DNA of 64,000 nucleotides from Halopenitus persicus. Lineage in GTDB: Archaea; Halobacteriota; Halobacteria; Halobacteriales; Haloferacaceae. The notes below the pieces were generated by a model. The model saw nothing but the letters and a program-made list of their open reading frames with translations. It made no database searches and had not been told where the DNA came from. The stretch lies in assembly GCF_002355635.1 (NCBI RefSeq), contig NZ_AP017558.1, positions 1,054,001-1,118,000 on the forward strand, read 5' to 3'. Position 1 is the stretch's first letter, and each line of letters begins with the position of its first letter. Of the stretch, positions 25,922-35,063 are shown one piece after another. The position numbers and the translations under genes were made by a program.

Positions 25922-26599
25922 CTAGGCGAACGCCCGCAGAACGCCCTGTCCGTCCGTGCTCGCGGCGACGTCCGGAAGGGTTGCACGCTCGGGATGGGGC
26001 ATCAACACGGCGGTCGTCTCGCGATCGCCGAGGATCCCGGCGACGTTTCCGGTCGACCCGTTGGGGTTGGCGGCATCGGTGACGGCTCCGTCCGCGTCAC
26101 AGTATCGGAAGAGGATCCGGTCGTCCGCCGCGAGGGCCTCGTGGGCGTCCGCGTCGATCTCGAAGCGCCCCTCGCCGTGGGCGATGGGAACCCGGATCAC
26201 GTCGCCCTCCTCGTAGGCGGCGGTCCAGGGCGTGTCCGCGCGCTCGACGCGGAGGTGGACGGGCTCACACTGGAAGCGCGCGCTCTCGTTGGTGGTGAAC
26301 GCACCCGCGACGAGCCCCGACTCCGCGCCGATCTGGGCGCCGTTGCAGACGCCGAGCACCGGCGTCCCGTCGGCCGCCGCCTCGCGAACCGCCTCCATCA
26401 CGGGGGCGCGGGCGGCCATCGCGCCGGCGCGGAGGTAATCGCCGTAGGAGAACCCGCCGGGGATGACGATCCCGTCGGTCTCGGCGGGGAGGCCGTCCGC
26501 GTGCCACCGGCGCTCGGCGTCGATCCCGAGGTGTTCAAGCGCCCGGACGGCGTCCCGGTCGCAGTTCGACCCGCCGAACTGCAGGACGGTGACGGTCAT
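25922..26599 (-). CDS. purQ: Phosphoribosylformylglycinamidine synthase subunit PurQ
   Basis: Glutaminase subunit of FGAM synthase, supplying ammonia for the fourth step of purine synthesis. The 225-residue class I amidotransferase has GGFSYGDYLRAGAMAA, the nucleophile Cys in VLGVCNGAQIG and the His/Glu pair in MPHPERA. The start ATGA overlaps the purS stop by 4 bp, so the pair is translationally coupled. A purL gene is not in the window. Confidence 0.96.
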   Translation of the reverse strand: MTVTVLQFGGSNCDRDAVRALEHLGIDAERRWHADGLPAETDGIVIPGGFSYGDYLRAGAMAARAPVMEAVREAAADGTPVLGVCNGAQIGAESGLVAGAFTTNESARFQCEPVHLRVERADTPWTAAYEEGDVIRVPIAHGEGRFEIDADAHEALAADDRILFRYCDADGAVTDAANPNGSTGNVAGILGDRETTAVLMPHPERATLPDVAASTDGQGVLRAFA

Positions 26600-26847
26600 C
26601 GGTCCGCGACCGTGACCTCGTAGTCGTGGATGGTCGGGTTCGCGAGCAGGCGCTCGGCCATCTCGCCGGCGCGCTCGGCGGCCGCGTCGGCGTCGTCGGC
26701 CTCCAGGTCGATCTCGAACCGGTCGGCCGACCGGAGGTCCTCGAGCTCGAACCCGAGCCGTTCGAGCGCCCGCTTCGTCGTCTCGGCCTCGGGGTCGAGC
26801 ACGCCCCGCTTGAGCCGGACGGTGACGGTCGCAGTGTAGGCGGTCAT
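26596..26847 (-). CDS. purS: Phosphoribosylformylglycinamidine synthase subunit PurS
   Basis: Small structural subunit linking PurQ and PurL. The 83-residue product has the family core VRLKRGVLDPEAETTKRALE and ends IHDYEVTVADR. ATG 26847 (MTAYTATVTV) is chosen. It overlaps purQ by 4 bp. Confidence 0.94.
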   Translation of the reverse strand: MTAYTATVTVRLKRGVLDPEAETTKRALERLGFELEDLRSADRFEIDLEADDADAAAERAGEMAERLLANPTIHDYEVTVADR

Positions 26848-27046
26848 CACCTGATACTGCGAAGTCGTGTGCAAAAACCGTTTTGGAACGGCTGTGATAT
26901 TCACGTTCGTGGATAGCCCGGCGGATCGGCTGCAGCCTGGTGCGCCGGGAGGACGCCGGCGACACGGCTCACGAACCTGATGATCCGAAAAGCGTGGTTG
27001 TCCGGGTCGCCGCTGGTCGGGGCGCCGTTGGCCGGAGCGCGGGCGG

Positions 27047-27421
27047 TTACTCGTCGACGGCGACCGCGTTCACGAGGCCGGTCTGGCCCGGACGGGAGGT
27101 GACGCGGGCGCGACCCTCGGAGGTCTCGATGATGGCGCCCTTGGTGATGATGTTCCGGCGGACGTAGTTCACGTTCGCGGGGTTCTCGACGACGTTCTCG
27201 ATCTCGGCCGAGACCGTCTCGCCGTCGACGGAGACCTGCGCGACGTTCGTCGAGAGGGCGCGGACCTTCTCGTCGGTGCCGCGCGCGTCGATGTACTGGA
27301 AGCGGGGCTCGCCGACGGTCGTCTCGGCGGCCTCCCGGCCGAGCTGGTGGCGCTTCTTGTCGTGTGCGGGTCGCAGTCGACCGCCCGTTCGCTTCCGCGT
27401 GGAGCGTCCCTGGTCCTTCAT
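27047..27421 (-). CDS. rps8e: Small ribosomal subunit protein S8e
   Basis: A 124-residue archaeal ribosomal protein. The basic start MKDQGRSTRKRTGGRLRPAH and the core VRALSTNVAQVSV, NVNYVRRNIITKGAII and TSRPGQTGLVNAV are characteristic. It is divergent from the DUF2240 gene. Confidence 0.97.
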   Translation of the reverse strand: MKDQGRSTRKRTGGRLRPAHDKKRHQLGREAAETTVGEPRFQYIDARGTDEKVRALSTNVAQVSVDGETVSAEIENVVENPANVNYVRRNIITKGAIIETSEGRARVTSRPGQTGLVNAVAVDE

Positions 27422-27521
27422 ACGCCCAGGAACGCCGAGCGAATACTTGAACCGTTCGACTCGGGGCCGCGGAGCGCTCCGGTTCGGTAGCTTTACCGGC
27501 GTGGCTCGCTCCCGGCCGTGT

Positions 27522-28103
27522 ATGAGCCTACGGACCGCCGTCGCGGCCCCGTTCCGCCAACAGGGACGGAACCGGCTCGGCGAGGGCGAGTTCGTCGTCG
27601 CCCTCTCGCTGGACCGGGACTGGTTCTCGCCCGACCAGGCCAAACGCCTCGTCGACGTCGCCGCCGGGCGCGGGCTGCTCGACCGGGAGGACGACGATCT
27701 GGTCCCCGCGTTCGACGTCGACGCCGTGGAGGTCCCGGAGGGATTTGTCCCCGACGAGTCGATCCTCCGGGAGCAGTCCACCTTCGAGCGTGCGCTCGAG
27801 GCGGCCGTCGACGCCGGCGTGGACAAACGAACCGCCGTCGCCGCGATCAACGAACGCCAGCGCGGCCTCGAGATCACGATCGAGGCCGCCGCGGTCCTGT
27901 ACGCCAACGAGCAGGGCGTGGACGTCGGCCCCCTCGCCGCGGACGTCCGGGAGGACCTCCTGGCCGGGGATGGCGAGGACGGAGACGACGGGGACGGTGA
28001 GCGAGAGGATGGAGACGGCGGAGATGGAGATAGAGGGGATGGAGATAGAGACGGCGGAGACGGATCCCGCGACGGGACCCCGGCCGCGGAGGGGGTCGCC
28101 TGA
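27522..28103 (+). CDS. DUF2240 family protein
   Basis: A 193-residue soluble protein. The first 135 residues (MSLRTAVAAPFRQQG, then FVVALSLDRDWFSPDQAKRL and GLEITIEAAAVLYANEQGV) match the haloarchaeal DUF2240 family as I know it. The last 45 residues are a Gly/Asp repeat tail (units of GDGD/GDRD) of the expanding low-complexity type seen elsewhere here. The TGA overlaps the ATG of the next gene by one base, so the two are coupled. The function is unknown. Confidence 0.8.
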   Translation: MSLRTAVAAPFRQQGRNRLGEGEFVVALSLDRDWFSPDQAKRLVDVAAGRGLLDREDDDLVPAFDVDAVEVPEGFVPDESILREQSTFERALEAAVDAGVDKRTAVAAINERQRGLEITIEAAAVLYANEQGVDVGPLAADVREDLLAGDGEDGDDGDGEREDGDGGDGDRGDGDRDGGDGSRDGTPAAEGVA

Positions 28104-28594
28104 TGGTCGACGACCGGCTGCAGGACGGCGTCCGGATCGCACAGCTGCTCGCCTCGGAGGTCACCGGCGACGCGGGCCGCCTCCGCGACCTCCGGGTGAC
28201 CGACGCCGACCCCGACGTGGAGCCGACCCTCGACGGCACGCTCGCCTACCGGATCGTCCGCGTGCCCGGAACGGAAACGGATGCAGACCCGGAGGCGGAG
28301 GCGGTTGCAGACGCGGAGGCGGATACGGTTGCAGACGCGGAGGCGGATACGGTTGCAGACGCGGAGGCGACCACCAACGATGCCGCGACGATCGCCGAGG
28401 CGTTCGTTCAGCCCGAGCGCGTCCGTCTCGAGTTCCGCGCCGGGGTCGACGCGGTCGCCGCGTCGGCCGAGGCGGCCGGCCTTCGCGTTCGCCCGAAGGC
28501 GGTCCGGCCGCCCCGGACGATCGTCTTTCTCGAGGACGGCGCCGCGGTCAAACGGGCGTTGCCCGCCCTCGCGGCCGCCATCGATGCGGACTAG
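28103..28594 (+). CDS. Conserved acidic haloarchaeal protein, unknown function
   Basis: A 163-residue protein beginning MVDDRLQDGVRIAQLLASEV and ending in a strand-rich part with RPPRTIVFLEDGAAVKRAL. Residues 56-90 are an Ala/Asp/Glu insert made by a 24-bp DNA repeat. It overlaps the DUF2240 gene by one base, suggesting shared expression and perhaps function. I do not recognise a named family. Confidence 0.7.
   Translation: MVDDRLQDGVRIAQLLASEVTGDAGRLRDLRVTDADPDVEPTLDGTLAYRIVRVPGTETDADPEAEAVADAEADTVADAEADTVADAEATTNDAATIAEAFVQPERVRLEFRAGVDAVAASAEAAGLRVRPKAVRPPRTIVFLEDGAAVKRALPALAAAIDAD
28303..28373 (+). repeat. 24-bp in-frame tandem repeat (about 2.9 copies)
   Basis: GTTGCAGACGCGGAGGCGGA(TACG) is repeated, encoding VADAEADT. 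Frame is kept in all copies. Confidence 0.85.
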
Positions 28595-28600
28595 GTGAAG

Positions 28601-29314
28601 TCAGGGACCCGACGAGTCGGCGTCCGTGGCTGGGTTCTCGTCGGTCCTCGCGGTCGTGCTCGAGTCCGGTGCATTGGCGTCCGCATCGTCCGCATCGGCG
28701 TCCGCATCGTCCGCATCGGCGTCCGCTTCGTCGTCATCTCGTCGCGCCAGTCCTGCCAGGTGGCCGATCTCGGGCAGGATCACGTCCTCGAGGCCGAGTC
28801 GGACCGCATCGGTCGATCCCGGCAGACAGAAGACCGGCGCGCCGTCGGCGATCCCGGCCGTCGCCCGCGACCCGATCGTCTTCGTTCCGACCTCCGCGAA
28901 CGAGAGCCGGCGGAAGGTCTCCCCGAACCCCGGCAGGGACTTCTCGAAGAGCGGTCGGACCGCCTCGGGCGTGACGTCGTCCGGGGTGACTCCGGTTCCG
29001 CCGGTCGTGATGACGGCGTCGACGTCGCCCCGCCCGACGAGCCGATTGACCGTGCCCTGGACGCGGTCGAAGTCGTCCGGGACCAGTTCCCGAACCGTCA
29101 CCTCGTGGCCGGCCTCCTCGAGGATCGACACGAGGCGATCGCCGGTCGCGTCCTCGTCCAGCGAGCGCGAACTCGAGATCGTGACGACCGAGATCTCGAG
29201 CTGATCGAGGTCGTGCTGGTGGTGATCGTCGTCATGGGAGTGGTCGTGCTGGTCGTCGTGGGAGTGGTCGTGCTGGTCGTCGTGGGAGTGGTGGTCGTGA
29301 GAGCCATCGGTCAT
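28601..29314 (-). CDS. moaB: MoaB/MogA-type molybdopterin protein with His-rich N-terminus
   Basis: Acts in molybdenum/tungsten cofactor assembly, probably by adenylylating molybdopterin. The MPT-binding core covers about residues 37-195 with VVTISSSRSLDEDATGD, DAVITTGGTGVTPDDVTPEA and FCLPGSTDAVRLGLE. The first 34 residues are a His/Asp cluster built from DDQHDHSH repeats, and the last 40 an Ala/Asp-rich tail made from an 18-24-bp DNA repeat. The His cluster could bind metal. An aldehyde ferredoxin oxidoreductase needing this cofactor is encoded 24 kb away. ATG 29314 is chosen. Confidence 0.88.
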   Translation of the reverse strand: MTDGSHDHHSHDDQHDHSHDDQHDHSHDDDHHQHDLDQLEISVVTISSSRSLDEDATGDRLVSILEEAGHEVTVRELVPDDFDRVQGTVNRLVGRGDVDAVITTGGTGVTPDDVTPEAVRPLFEKSLPGFGETFRRLSFAEVGTKTIGSRATAGIADGAPVFCLPGSTDAVRLGLEDVILPEIGHLAGLARRDDDEADADADDADADADDADANAPDSSTTARTDENPATDADSSGP

Positions 29315-29467
29315 ATGCGGATGTTGGCCGGGAATACGGAAAACGTGCCGTTTCGAGAGCACGCAGCCAGCGCGTGGCGGCGTCAGGGACCGTCAGCCGC
29401 CACCGTCGAGCGGGATAGTCGGCCAATGAAAGGTTTCATAATCAGTCATTATCCATATGTCCGGATA

Positions 29468-31651
29468 ATGGAATTGACAAGAGACCAATATCAGGAGATC
29501 GTGCGGACCCTCGCCGACGGGATCCTGATCGTGGACGAGTCGGGCGAGATTCTGTATGAAAGCCCGGCCGTGCAGCGTCTCACCGGATACGCGCCGGACG
29601 AGCGGACCGTCGAACACGTGTTCGAGCACGTGCATCCCGAGGACGAGCGGGCCGTCCGCGAGGCGTTCGCCGACGTCATCGAGTCCGAGGCGGAGACCGT
29701 CGTCACCGCCGAGTTTCGCTTCCGACACAGGAACGGGTCGTGGGTCTGGCTCGAGACGCGGGTGAGCACCCAGCGGGCGACGACGGCCGGCGGATACATC
29801 GTGCGTGTGAGCGACGTCACCGAGGCCAAGGCGCGCGAGGAGTATCTCGAACGGACCACGGCCCGCCTCGAGGCGCTCTTCGAGAACTCCCCCGACATGA
29901 TCGACCTCCACACCAGCGACGGGACCATCGTCGACGTGAACCGGCAGTTCTGCGAGGCGTTCGACCAACCGAAGTCGGAGCTCGTCGGACGGAAGGTCTG
30001 GGAGATCGACCGGGAGATCGGACCGGACGGGCTGCGGGAGATCTGGGACGGGATGGACGTCGGCGACCGGACCGAGGTCGAAACGACGTTCGAGACCGGG
30101 GACGGGACGCGGTTCCCAGTGGAGGTGCACCTGACTCGCCTGCCGGCGAACGACGGCGACCGGTTCGTGGTCATCTCGCGGGACATCACCGAGCAAAAAC
30201 AGCGGCTCCAGGAGATCCGGTCGCTCAAGAACCGGCTCGAGCTCGCCGTCGAGGGGGCGAACCTGGGCGTCTGGGACTGGAACATGCGGACCGACACGGT
30301 CGAGTTCAACGACCAGTGGGCCGAGATGCTCGGCTACGAGCTGGACGACCTCGAGTCACACCTCGACGCGTGGGAGACGCGCGTCCATCCCGACGACATC
30401 GCCGCGGTCACGGACGCACTCGAGGCGCATCGGCGAGGAGAAACGGACTACTACGACACCACGCACCGAATGCGAACCGCCGACGGCGGGTGGAAATGGA
30501 TCCGGGACCTCGGCAGGATCGTCGAGCGGGACGCGGACGGTGACCCGGTTCGGGCGGTCGGGATCCACCTCGACATCGACGACTCCAAGCGTTACCAACG
30601 GGAGCTCGAGCGGAAGACCGAGGAGCTTGAGAACCTGACGACCCGGCTCGAGGACCAGTATCGGACGTTGTTCGAGGAGGCGCCCGTGATGGCGGTCGTC
30701 ACGCGAACCGAGAACGGCCGGCCGGTCATCGAGGACTGCAACAACCAGTTCGCGGACACGCTGGGGATCGACCCGGACGCGCTCGTCGGAACCGAACTCG
30801 CGGACTTCTACACGGCCGATTCGGTAACGTCGCTGATCGAGGACGGCGGCTACGCGGACGCCCTGAACGGGGAGTTCACAACCGAGCCACGGGAGTTGGT
30901 CACCGCCGACGGGGAGGTCGTCGAAACGCGGTTGCGGGCGGTCCCGCGGCGGAACGCGGCCGGCGAGGTCGTCGGCACGCTGGCGATGTACATCGACGTG
31001 ACCGAACGCGAGACGGTCAAGCGAGCCAACGAGCGCCTCGAGGAGTTCGCGAGCATCGTCTCACACGACCTGCGAAATCCGCTGAACGTCGCGACGGGCC
31101 ATCTCCAACTGGCACGCGAGACCGGTGACGGTGCGGATCCGCACCTGGCGGCGGTCGAGCGCGCCCACGGCCGGATGGAGGCGCTCATCGAGGACCTGCT
31201 CACGCTGGCGCGGGAGGGCGAGGCCGTCGCCGAGACCGATGCGGTCGATCTCGCAGCCCTGGCCGGGGCCTGCTGGCAGACCGTCGAGACGGCCGACGCC
31301 ACGCTGGTCATCGAGGGCGATCGTACCGTGGTGGCCGACGAGGGGCGGCTCAAACAGCTGTTCGAGAACCTGATGCGAAATTCAGTCGAGCACGGCGGCC
31401 CCGAGGTGACCGTGACGGTCGGCGGCCTCGAGGACGGGTTCTACGTCGAGGACGATGGACCGGGGATCCCCGATGCGGACCGCAGCGCGGTCTTCGAGGC
31501 GGGGTTTTCGACGAACGTCGGCGGAACCGGGTTCGGCCTGAGCATCGTCCAGCGGATCGCCGAGGCCCACGGCTGGAACGTCCGCGTGACCGAGTCCGAG
31601 GCGGGTGGCGCACGATTCGAGATCACCGGCGTCGAGCTCGCGTCCGGGTAG
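29468..31651 (+). CDS. Multi-PAS histidine kinase
   Basis: A 727-residue soluble kinase with four PAS domains, starting at about residues 5, 130, 255 and 395. Several end in PAC-like VRVSDVTEAK, VISRDITEQK and MYIDVTERET. The third (AVEGANLGVWDWNM...TRVHPDD) is a PAS_3 type with the WRW-like motif GGWKWIRDLGRI. The kinase module has His near 532 in FASIVSHDLRNPLNVA, then NLMRNSVEHGG, VEDDGPGIPDAD and GFGLSIVQRIA. ATG 29468 is chosen; the open frame extends upstream only as antisense to moaB. It is probably a sensor for a soluble ligand, redox state or light. Confidence 0.93.
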   Translation: MELTRDQYQEIVRTLADGILIVDESGEILYESPAVQRLTGYAPDERTVEHVFEHVHPEDERAVREAFADVIESEAETVVTAEFRFRHRNGSWVWLETRVSTQRATTAGGYIVRVSDVTEAKAREEYLERTTARLEALFENSPDMIDLHTSDGTIVDVNRQFCEAFDQPKSELVGRKVWEIDREIGPDGLREIWDGMDVGDRTEVETTFETGDGTRFPVEVHLTRLPANDGDRFVVISRDITEQKQRLQEIRSLKNRLELAVEGANLGVWDWNMRTDTVEFNDQWAEMLGYELDDLESHLDAWETRVHPDDIAAVTDALEAHRRGETDYYDTTHRMRTADGGWKWIRDLGRIVERDADGDPVRAVGIHLDIDDSKRYQRELERKTEELENLTTRLEDQYRTLFEEAPVMAVVTRTENGRPVIEDCNNQFADTLGIDPDALVGTELADFYTADSVTSLIEDGGYADALNGEFTTEPRELVTADGEVVETRLRAVPRRNAAGEVVGTLAMYIDVTERETVKRANERLEEFASIVSHDLRNPLNVATGHLQLARETGDGADPHLAAVERAHGRMEALIEDLLTLAREGEAVAETDAVDLAALAGACWQTVETADATLVIEGDRTVVADEGRLKQLFENLMRNSVEHGGPEVTVTVGGLEDGFYVEDDGPGIPDADRSAVFEAGFSTNVGGTGFGLSIVQRIAEAHGWNVRVTESEAGGARFEITGVELASG

Positions 31652-32081
31652 GTGAGTGGTGGCCGGGGGCGAAGTGGTTGGCGACTCCGCGTATTATCCG
31701 CCTCTGAAGGCCGGAATAGACCAGCCGGCGGGTTTTCACATTTATTGAAGTCACCAGTGGCGCGAACACGCTCACGGACTCAGCCGACGGTCCAAACGCT
31801 CCTCGAGGAGAACCGAAACCATCGAGAGGGCTACCTTTCAGTTCTCCTGTTGTATATAACATATAAACATCGACGCGCAACGAGTCGGACCGATTCGGTT
31901 ATATGTCTGTTCCAGCCGTCACCTGATAGAAGGTGAAGCAGACGGACTGGAGTGCGTGCATTAACGGTGCACAGATGAACCGCTTGGATATTCATTTACC
32001 GCTGCACAAACACTTATAAAATGAGGGTTTGTGGTTACTAACTGATATGCTCTCCCAAAAAACATCTCGACGGGCCAGTAT
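31652..32081. other. 430-bp AT-richer intergenic region before the cas operon
   Basis: No gene is supported here. It holds several AT-rich blocks (about 31735-31748, 31850-31870 and 31985-32022). The last includes the probable cas promoter. TGCATTAACGGTGCA near 31957 has short inverted arms of unknown meaning. This marks the left border of the CRISPR-Cas island, where base composition falls. Confidence 0.55.
32014..32021 (+). promoter_or_regulatory. TATA box of the cas6-cas3 operon
   Basis: TTATAAAA is the best TATA match upstream of cas6. It predicts a start near 32045 and a 5' leader of roughly 35-40 nt before the cas6 ATG. Confidence 0.55.
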
Positions 32082-32897
32082 ATGCGGCTGCTGATCCGGC
32101 TCGAGGCCCAAGCAAATGCGGTCTATGACCACGCTGCTCACCACCAGCTTCGAGGCCGGATTTGGCGCGCTCTCGAGGGGACTGAGTTCACTGACCTCCA
32201 TGACGCGGACCGTCCGATCGGACTGTGTTTCTCGAACATATTTCCGTGGGGTGACATCACTGAAGGAGAACAGCGGAACGTGCTCGTCTCAGCGACGGAC
32301 CCGGATTTGTTACGAGCTGTTTCCGCAGGACTCGCGCAGGATCCAGCATTCAATGTCGGGGAGATGCCGTTTGAAGTGGCTGAGATCACGCCTCTCTCTC
32401 CCGACGTTGGCGAACCGGGAACGCGAGGGACGATCGAGAGCGGGACCGGTCTTCTCGTCCGTATCCCACCCTGGAGGCTCGATGACTACGACATCGATCC
32501 CGACGGCGACGGCGCCGTGTTCTGGCGACCGAAGCACTCGATGAAACCGCTTCAAACACAGATCCAACAGAACCTCGATAAGAAACACGACCTATTCTGC
32601 CCGGAGGAGCTTCCAGGTCCGACCGACCGGGAAGGAAACCTGTTCAGCGAATACGAGCTAATAAAGACCTTCGCACTGCCGCTGGAAGTGACGCAAGGCG
32701 AGGAACGGACGGTCATACTCTCAAAATGGCGATTCAAGTACGAGGTTCGCGACGAACACCATCGCCGCCATCTGAACCTGGCACTGGACGCCGGGCTCGG
32801 AGAAAGGAACGCCCTAGGGCTGGGCTTCATCAATATCGAAGAAGACTCGAAAGTCGGTCCCCGGGAAGCACTACAAGCCCAGGAGGGAGTTCAGTGA
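32082..32897 (+). CDS. cas6: Cas6, pre-crRNA endonuclease (type I-B)
   Basis: Cuts the repeat in the pre-crRNA to give mature crRNAs. The 271-residue protein has the RAMP architecture, starting RLLIRLEAQANAVYDHAAHHQLRG with a candidate catalytic His in the helix, and ending with the glycine-rich loop GLGERNALGLGFINI near 240-254. It is first in the operon and 28 bp before cas8b. Confidence 0.92.
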   Translation: MRLLIRLEAQANAVYDHAAHHQLRGRIWRALEGTEFTDLHDADRPIGLCFSNIFPWGDITEGEQRNVLVSATDPDLLRAVSAGLAQDPAFNVGEMPFEVAEITPLSPDVGEPGTRGTIESGTGLLVRIPPWRLDDYDIDPDGDGAVFWRPKHSMKPLQTQIQQNLDKKHDLFCPEELPGPTDREGNLFSEYELIKTFALPLEVTQGEERTVILSKWRFKYEVRDEHHRRHLNLALDAGLGERNALGLGFINIEEDSKVGPREALQAQEGVQ

Positions 32898-32925
32898 TGT
32901 CACGCCGACAGGTGGTGACCCGACC

Positions 32926-35043
32926 GTGAGCAGCCCTACAAGAGAACAGTTCCGGAAGGCAATCGACGGATACTGGCACGATCGTCCGCCGGCAAGCTTC
33001 GAGGATGTAATGGCTCTGTACGGGGTACTGGCCGTCGCCGAAAGTGGCGGAGAGCTCTATACAACCTCGAGCAAGCTTGATCCGTTCGTCGACGAAGGAC
33101 GTCTCATCACCGTTGATGTCGATTTGACCGGAGAGGCACCGACTATGGAAGGGTTTGAGCGCCAGCCGCTTCGAGAAGATGACGTTCCGAAGCTGGCGTA
33201 CTCACACAAATCCTCCGGGCGCGGGGCAAAATATAGCCTCACACAGATCGGGTCGAAAAACGGTAACGACGCCAACGGTGTCGCGAGTACGATAATCGGC
33301 CGTGTTCGCTCCTGGACGGGGCAAGACCGAGTTCAGAGCGTAACTGGTGACGACGGCCATCCGGATGGCTGGATCATCGATGCGCTCGCTGACCTTTTTG
33401 AGAAGGATACAGACAGCCTCGGATCCCTCAAGGAGGATATCGTTTCGCGTCTTCCAGCTGATGAGTCCATCCCGACGGCTCTAACGATCCGGTTCCGCGT
33501 CGATACCACCGAAATCGAGGGACCGGATGACCGCGGTATCGACTGGATCCATCCGGCTGATATCGACGTCCTCAATGCAGCGATGCGCCGGTACGCAACT
33601 GGTAACGCTGCCGATAAAAACATCGACTCTGGTGCATCGGAGGGAGATGCTGTCGGCGTCGTCACAGGCGACGAAGAGCACGTCGTCGGGACACCGGAAA
33701 GTCCTCTTGGGATTTTCTCGGTCAAACACCCGGACGCCCAACCGGCCCTACGCAAACAAGAATCCTGGCGAAACTATCCGGTTAGCGAGGACGTTGCGAT
33801 GTTGTTCTCGAAGGGTCAGGACCTGATCGACGCCTGTGTCCACCGTAACGGCGGTATAGAGACGTACACACTGCCTTATTTCGCCGGTGAGCTCACTGCC
33901 GAAAAAGCGCAGTTGCTCTATCGAGCGATCGATGGCCTTCGGAATCCCGATGACGACGAGACGGAGACGCCACCGATGGCTCGCGTCACATACCGGCTCC
34001 AAGATAGCGACGACGAGACGATACGTGACCTCGCAAAGACCGAGCTTCGGTTCTATATGATCACGATGCCGATTAGCGATGACAAGAACGTCATCGCTGA
34101 GGAACCGGCCGCCGACACGTATTGGTTAACCACGCTGGCTGATGCGCTCGTCGACACCAGGCAGGGACCGACTCTGGATCCGGAGCGTGGCGGCTTTATC
34201 CCGCATAAAGGGTGGCCGCTACTGGATCTCCCGACGAAACGCGATCAGGGGCGAAAGGTTGCGTATGGGTTGATCACCGGCCACGAATTCACGAATTCAA
34301 CCTTCGCGTACCGCGACGAAGAGGGCGATGATTTCCGGCGGATCGTCGACCATCGCATCATCGCTGGTACTCCGATCGAAGCGTCGGTACTCTTCGGAGA
34401 GTACCTCGATCGATATGATGATGCCAGCGAAGGCGGTGACTCCCCACCTGTCCCACTAATCGCACAGCAGCTGGTCCAGCTGGAGGCTCTTTCACGAGCT
34501 GGCCTTCTGGATGGCCTTGACGTTCCCATCGAACCAGACCAACACATGACTTCACTCACGGACAGCAACATCGATATGACGGAGGTATCGCAAATTCGAA
34601 CACAACGGTTCAACTCCTTTCTGGAACGACCACTCTTCGACGCAACGGCTCGACGTGCAGCGGCCGTTGCAGGCGTGCTCGTCGGCCAGATAAGCTGGCA
34701 TCAAGAAAACGAGCGGGGGGTTGGTCGTCCATTGGATTCGAAGACAGCGGGCGACGAGCTCACGAAAAACGGGCTCGAAAATGCCCTCACGTCCGCCCTC
34801 GAAAAAGCCAAAGTCTACGCACACGATTCGGAGTACGAGCGCGACGTCCTCTTCCCGGAAACGGTTGATGAGCTCCTCGAGACGACCGAGGAGATGCCGA
34901 CGAAATGGGACATCGATAAGCGCGAACTTCGGTTCTGTTACGTGCTTGGTCACGCCCACGGGCGTCGATCGATGCCAGTCGCATTCGATCTGAAAAAAGA
35001 CGATAACCAGGGCGGTGCGGCCGAAGAACAGCCCGCTGACTAA
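32926..35043 (+). CDS. cas8b: Cas8b, large Cascade subunit (haloarchaeal type I-B)
   Basis: The 705-residue large subunit that recognises the PAM and helps recruit Cas3. Identification rests on operon position, size and the haloarchaeal Cas8b/Csh1 look, for example KLAYSHKSSGRGAKYSLTQIG, YFAGELTAEKAQLLY and FYMITMPISDDKNVI. The start is GTG 32926, preceded by GGTGGTGA; a nearby ATG at 32897 runs into a stop after ten codons. The C-terminus ends in a short acidic tail. Confidence 0.9.
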   Translation: MSSPTREQFRKAIDGYWHDRPPASFEDVMALYGVLAVAESGGELYTTSSKLDPFVDEGRLITVDVDLTGEAPTMEGFERQPLREDDVPKLAYSHKSSGRGAKYSLTQIGSKNGNDANGVASTIIGRVRSWTGQDRVQSVTGDDGHPDGWIIDALADLFEKDTDSLGSLKEDIVSRLPADESIPTALTIRFRVDTTEIEGPDDRGIDWIHPADIDVLNAAMRRYATGNAADKNIDSGASEGDAVGVVTGDEEHVVGTPESPLGIFSVKHPDAQPALRKQESWRNYPVSEDVAMLFSKGQDLIDACVHRNGGIETYTLPYFAGELTAEKAQLLYRAIDGLRNPDDDETETPPMARVTYRLQDSDDETIRDLAKTELRFYMITMPISDDKNVIAEEPAADTYWLTTLADALVDTRQGPTLDPERGGFIPHKGWPLLDLPTKRDQGRKVAYGLITGHEFTNSTFAYRDEEGDDFRRIVDHRIIAGTPIEASVLFGEYLDRYDDASEGGDSPPVPLIAQQLVQLEALSRAGLLDGLDVPIEPDQHMTSLTDSNIDMTEVSQIRTQRFNSFLERPLFDATARRAAAVAGVLVGQISWHQENERGVGRPLDSKTAGDELTKNGLENALTSALEKAKVYAHDSEYERDVLFPETVDELLETTEEMPTKWDIDKRELRFCYVLGHAHGRRSMPVAFDLKKDDNQGGAAEEQPAD

Positions 35044-35063
35044 TATTCACACATCTAATAACA

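Noticed and set aside
28595-29467. Upstream extension of the multi-PAS kinase
   Set aside because: It would run antisense to moaB; the kinase's first PAS domain begins naturally at ATG 29468.
32897-32929. Small ORF between cas6 and cas8b
   Set aside because: Ten codons only; the cas8b GTG with a ribosome site explains the region.
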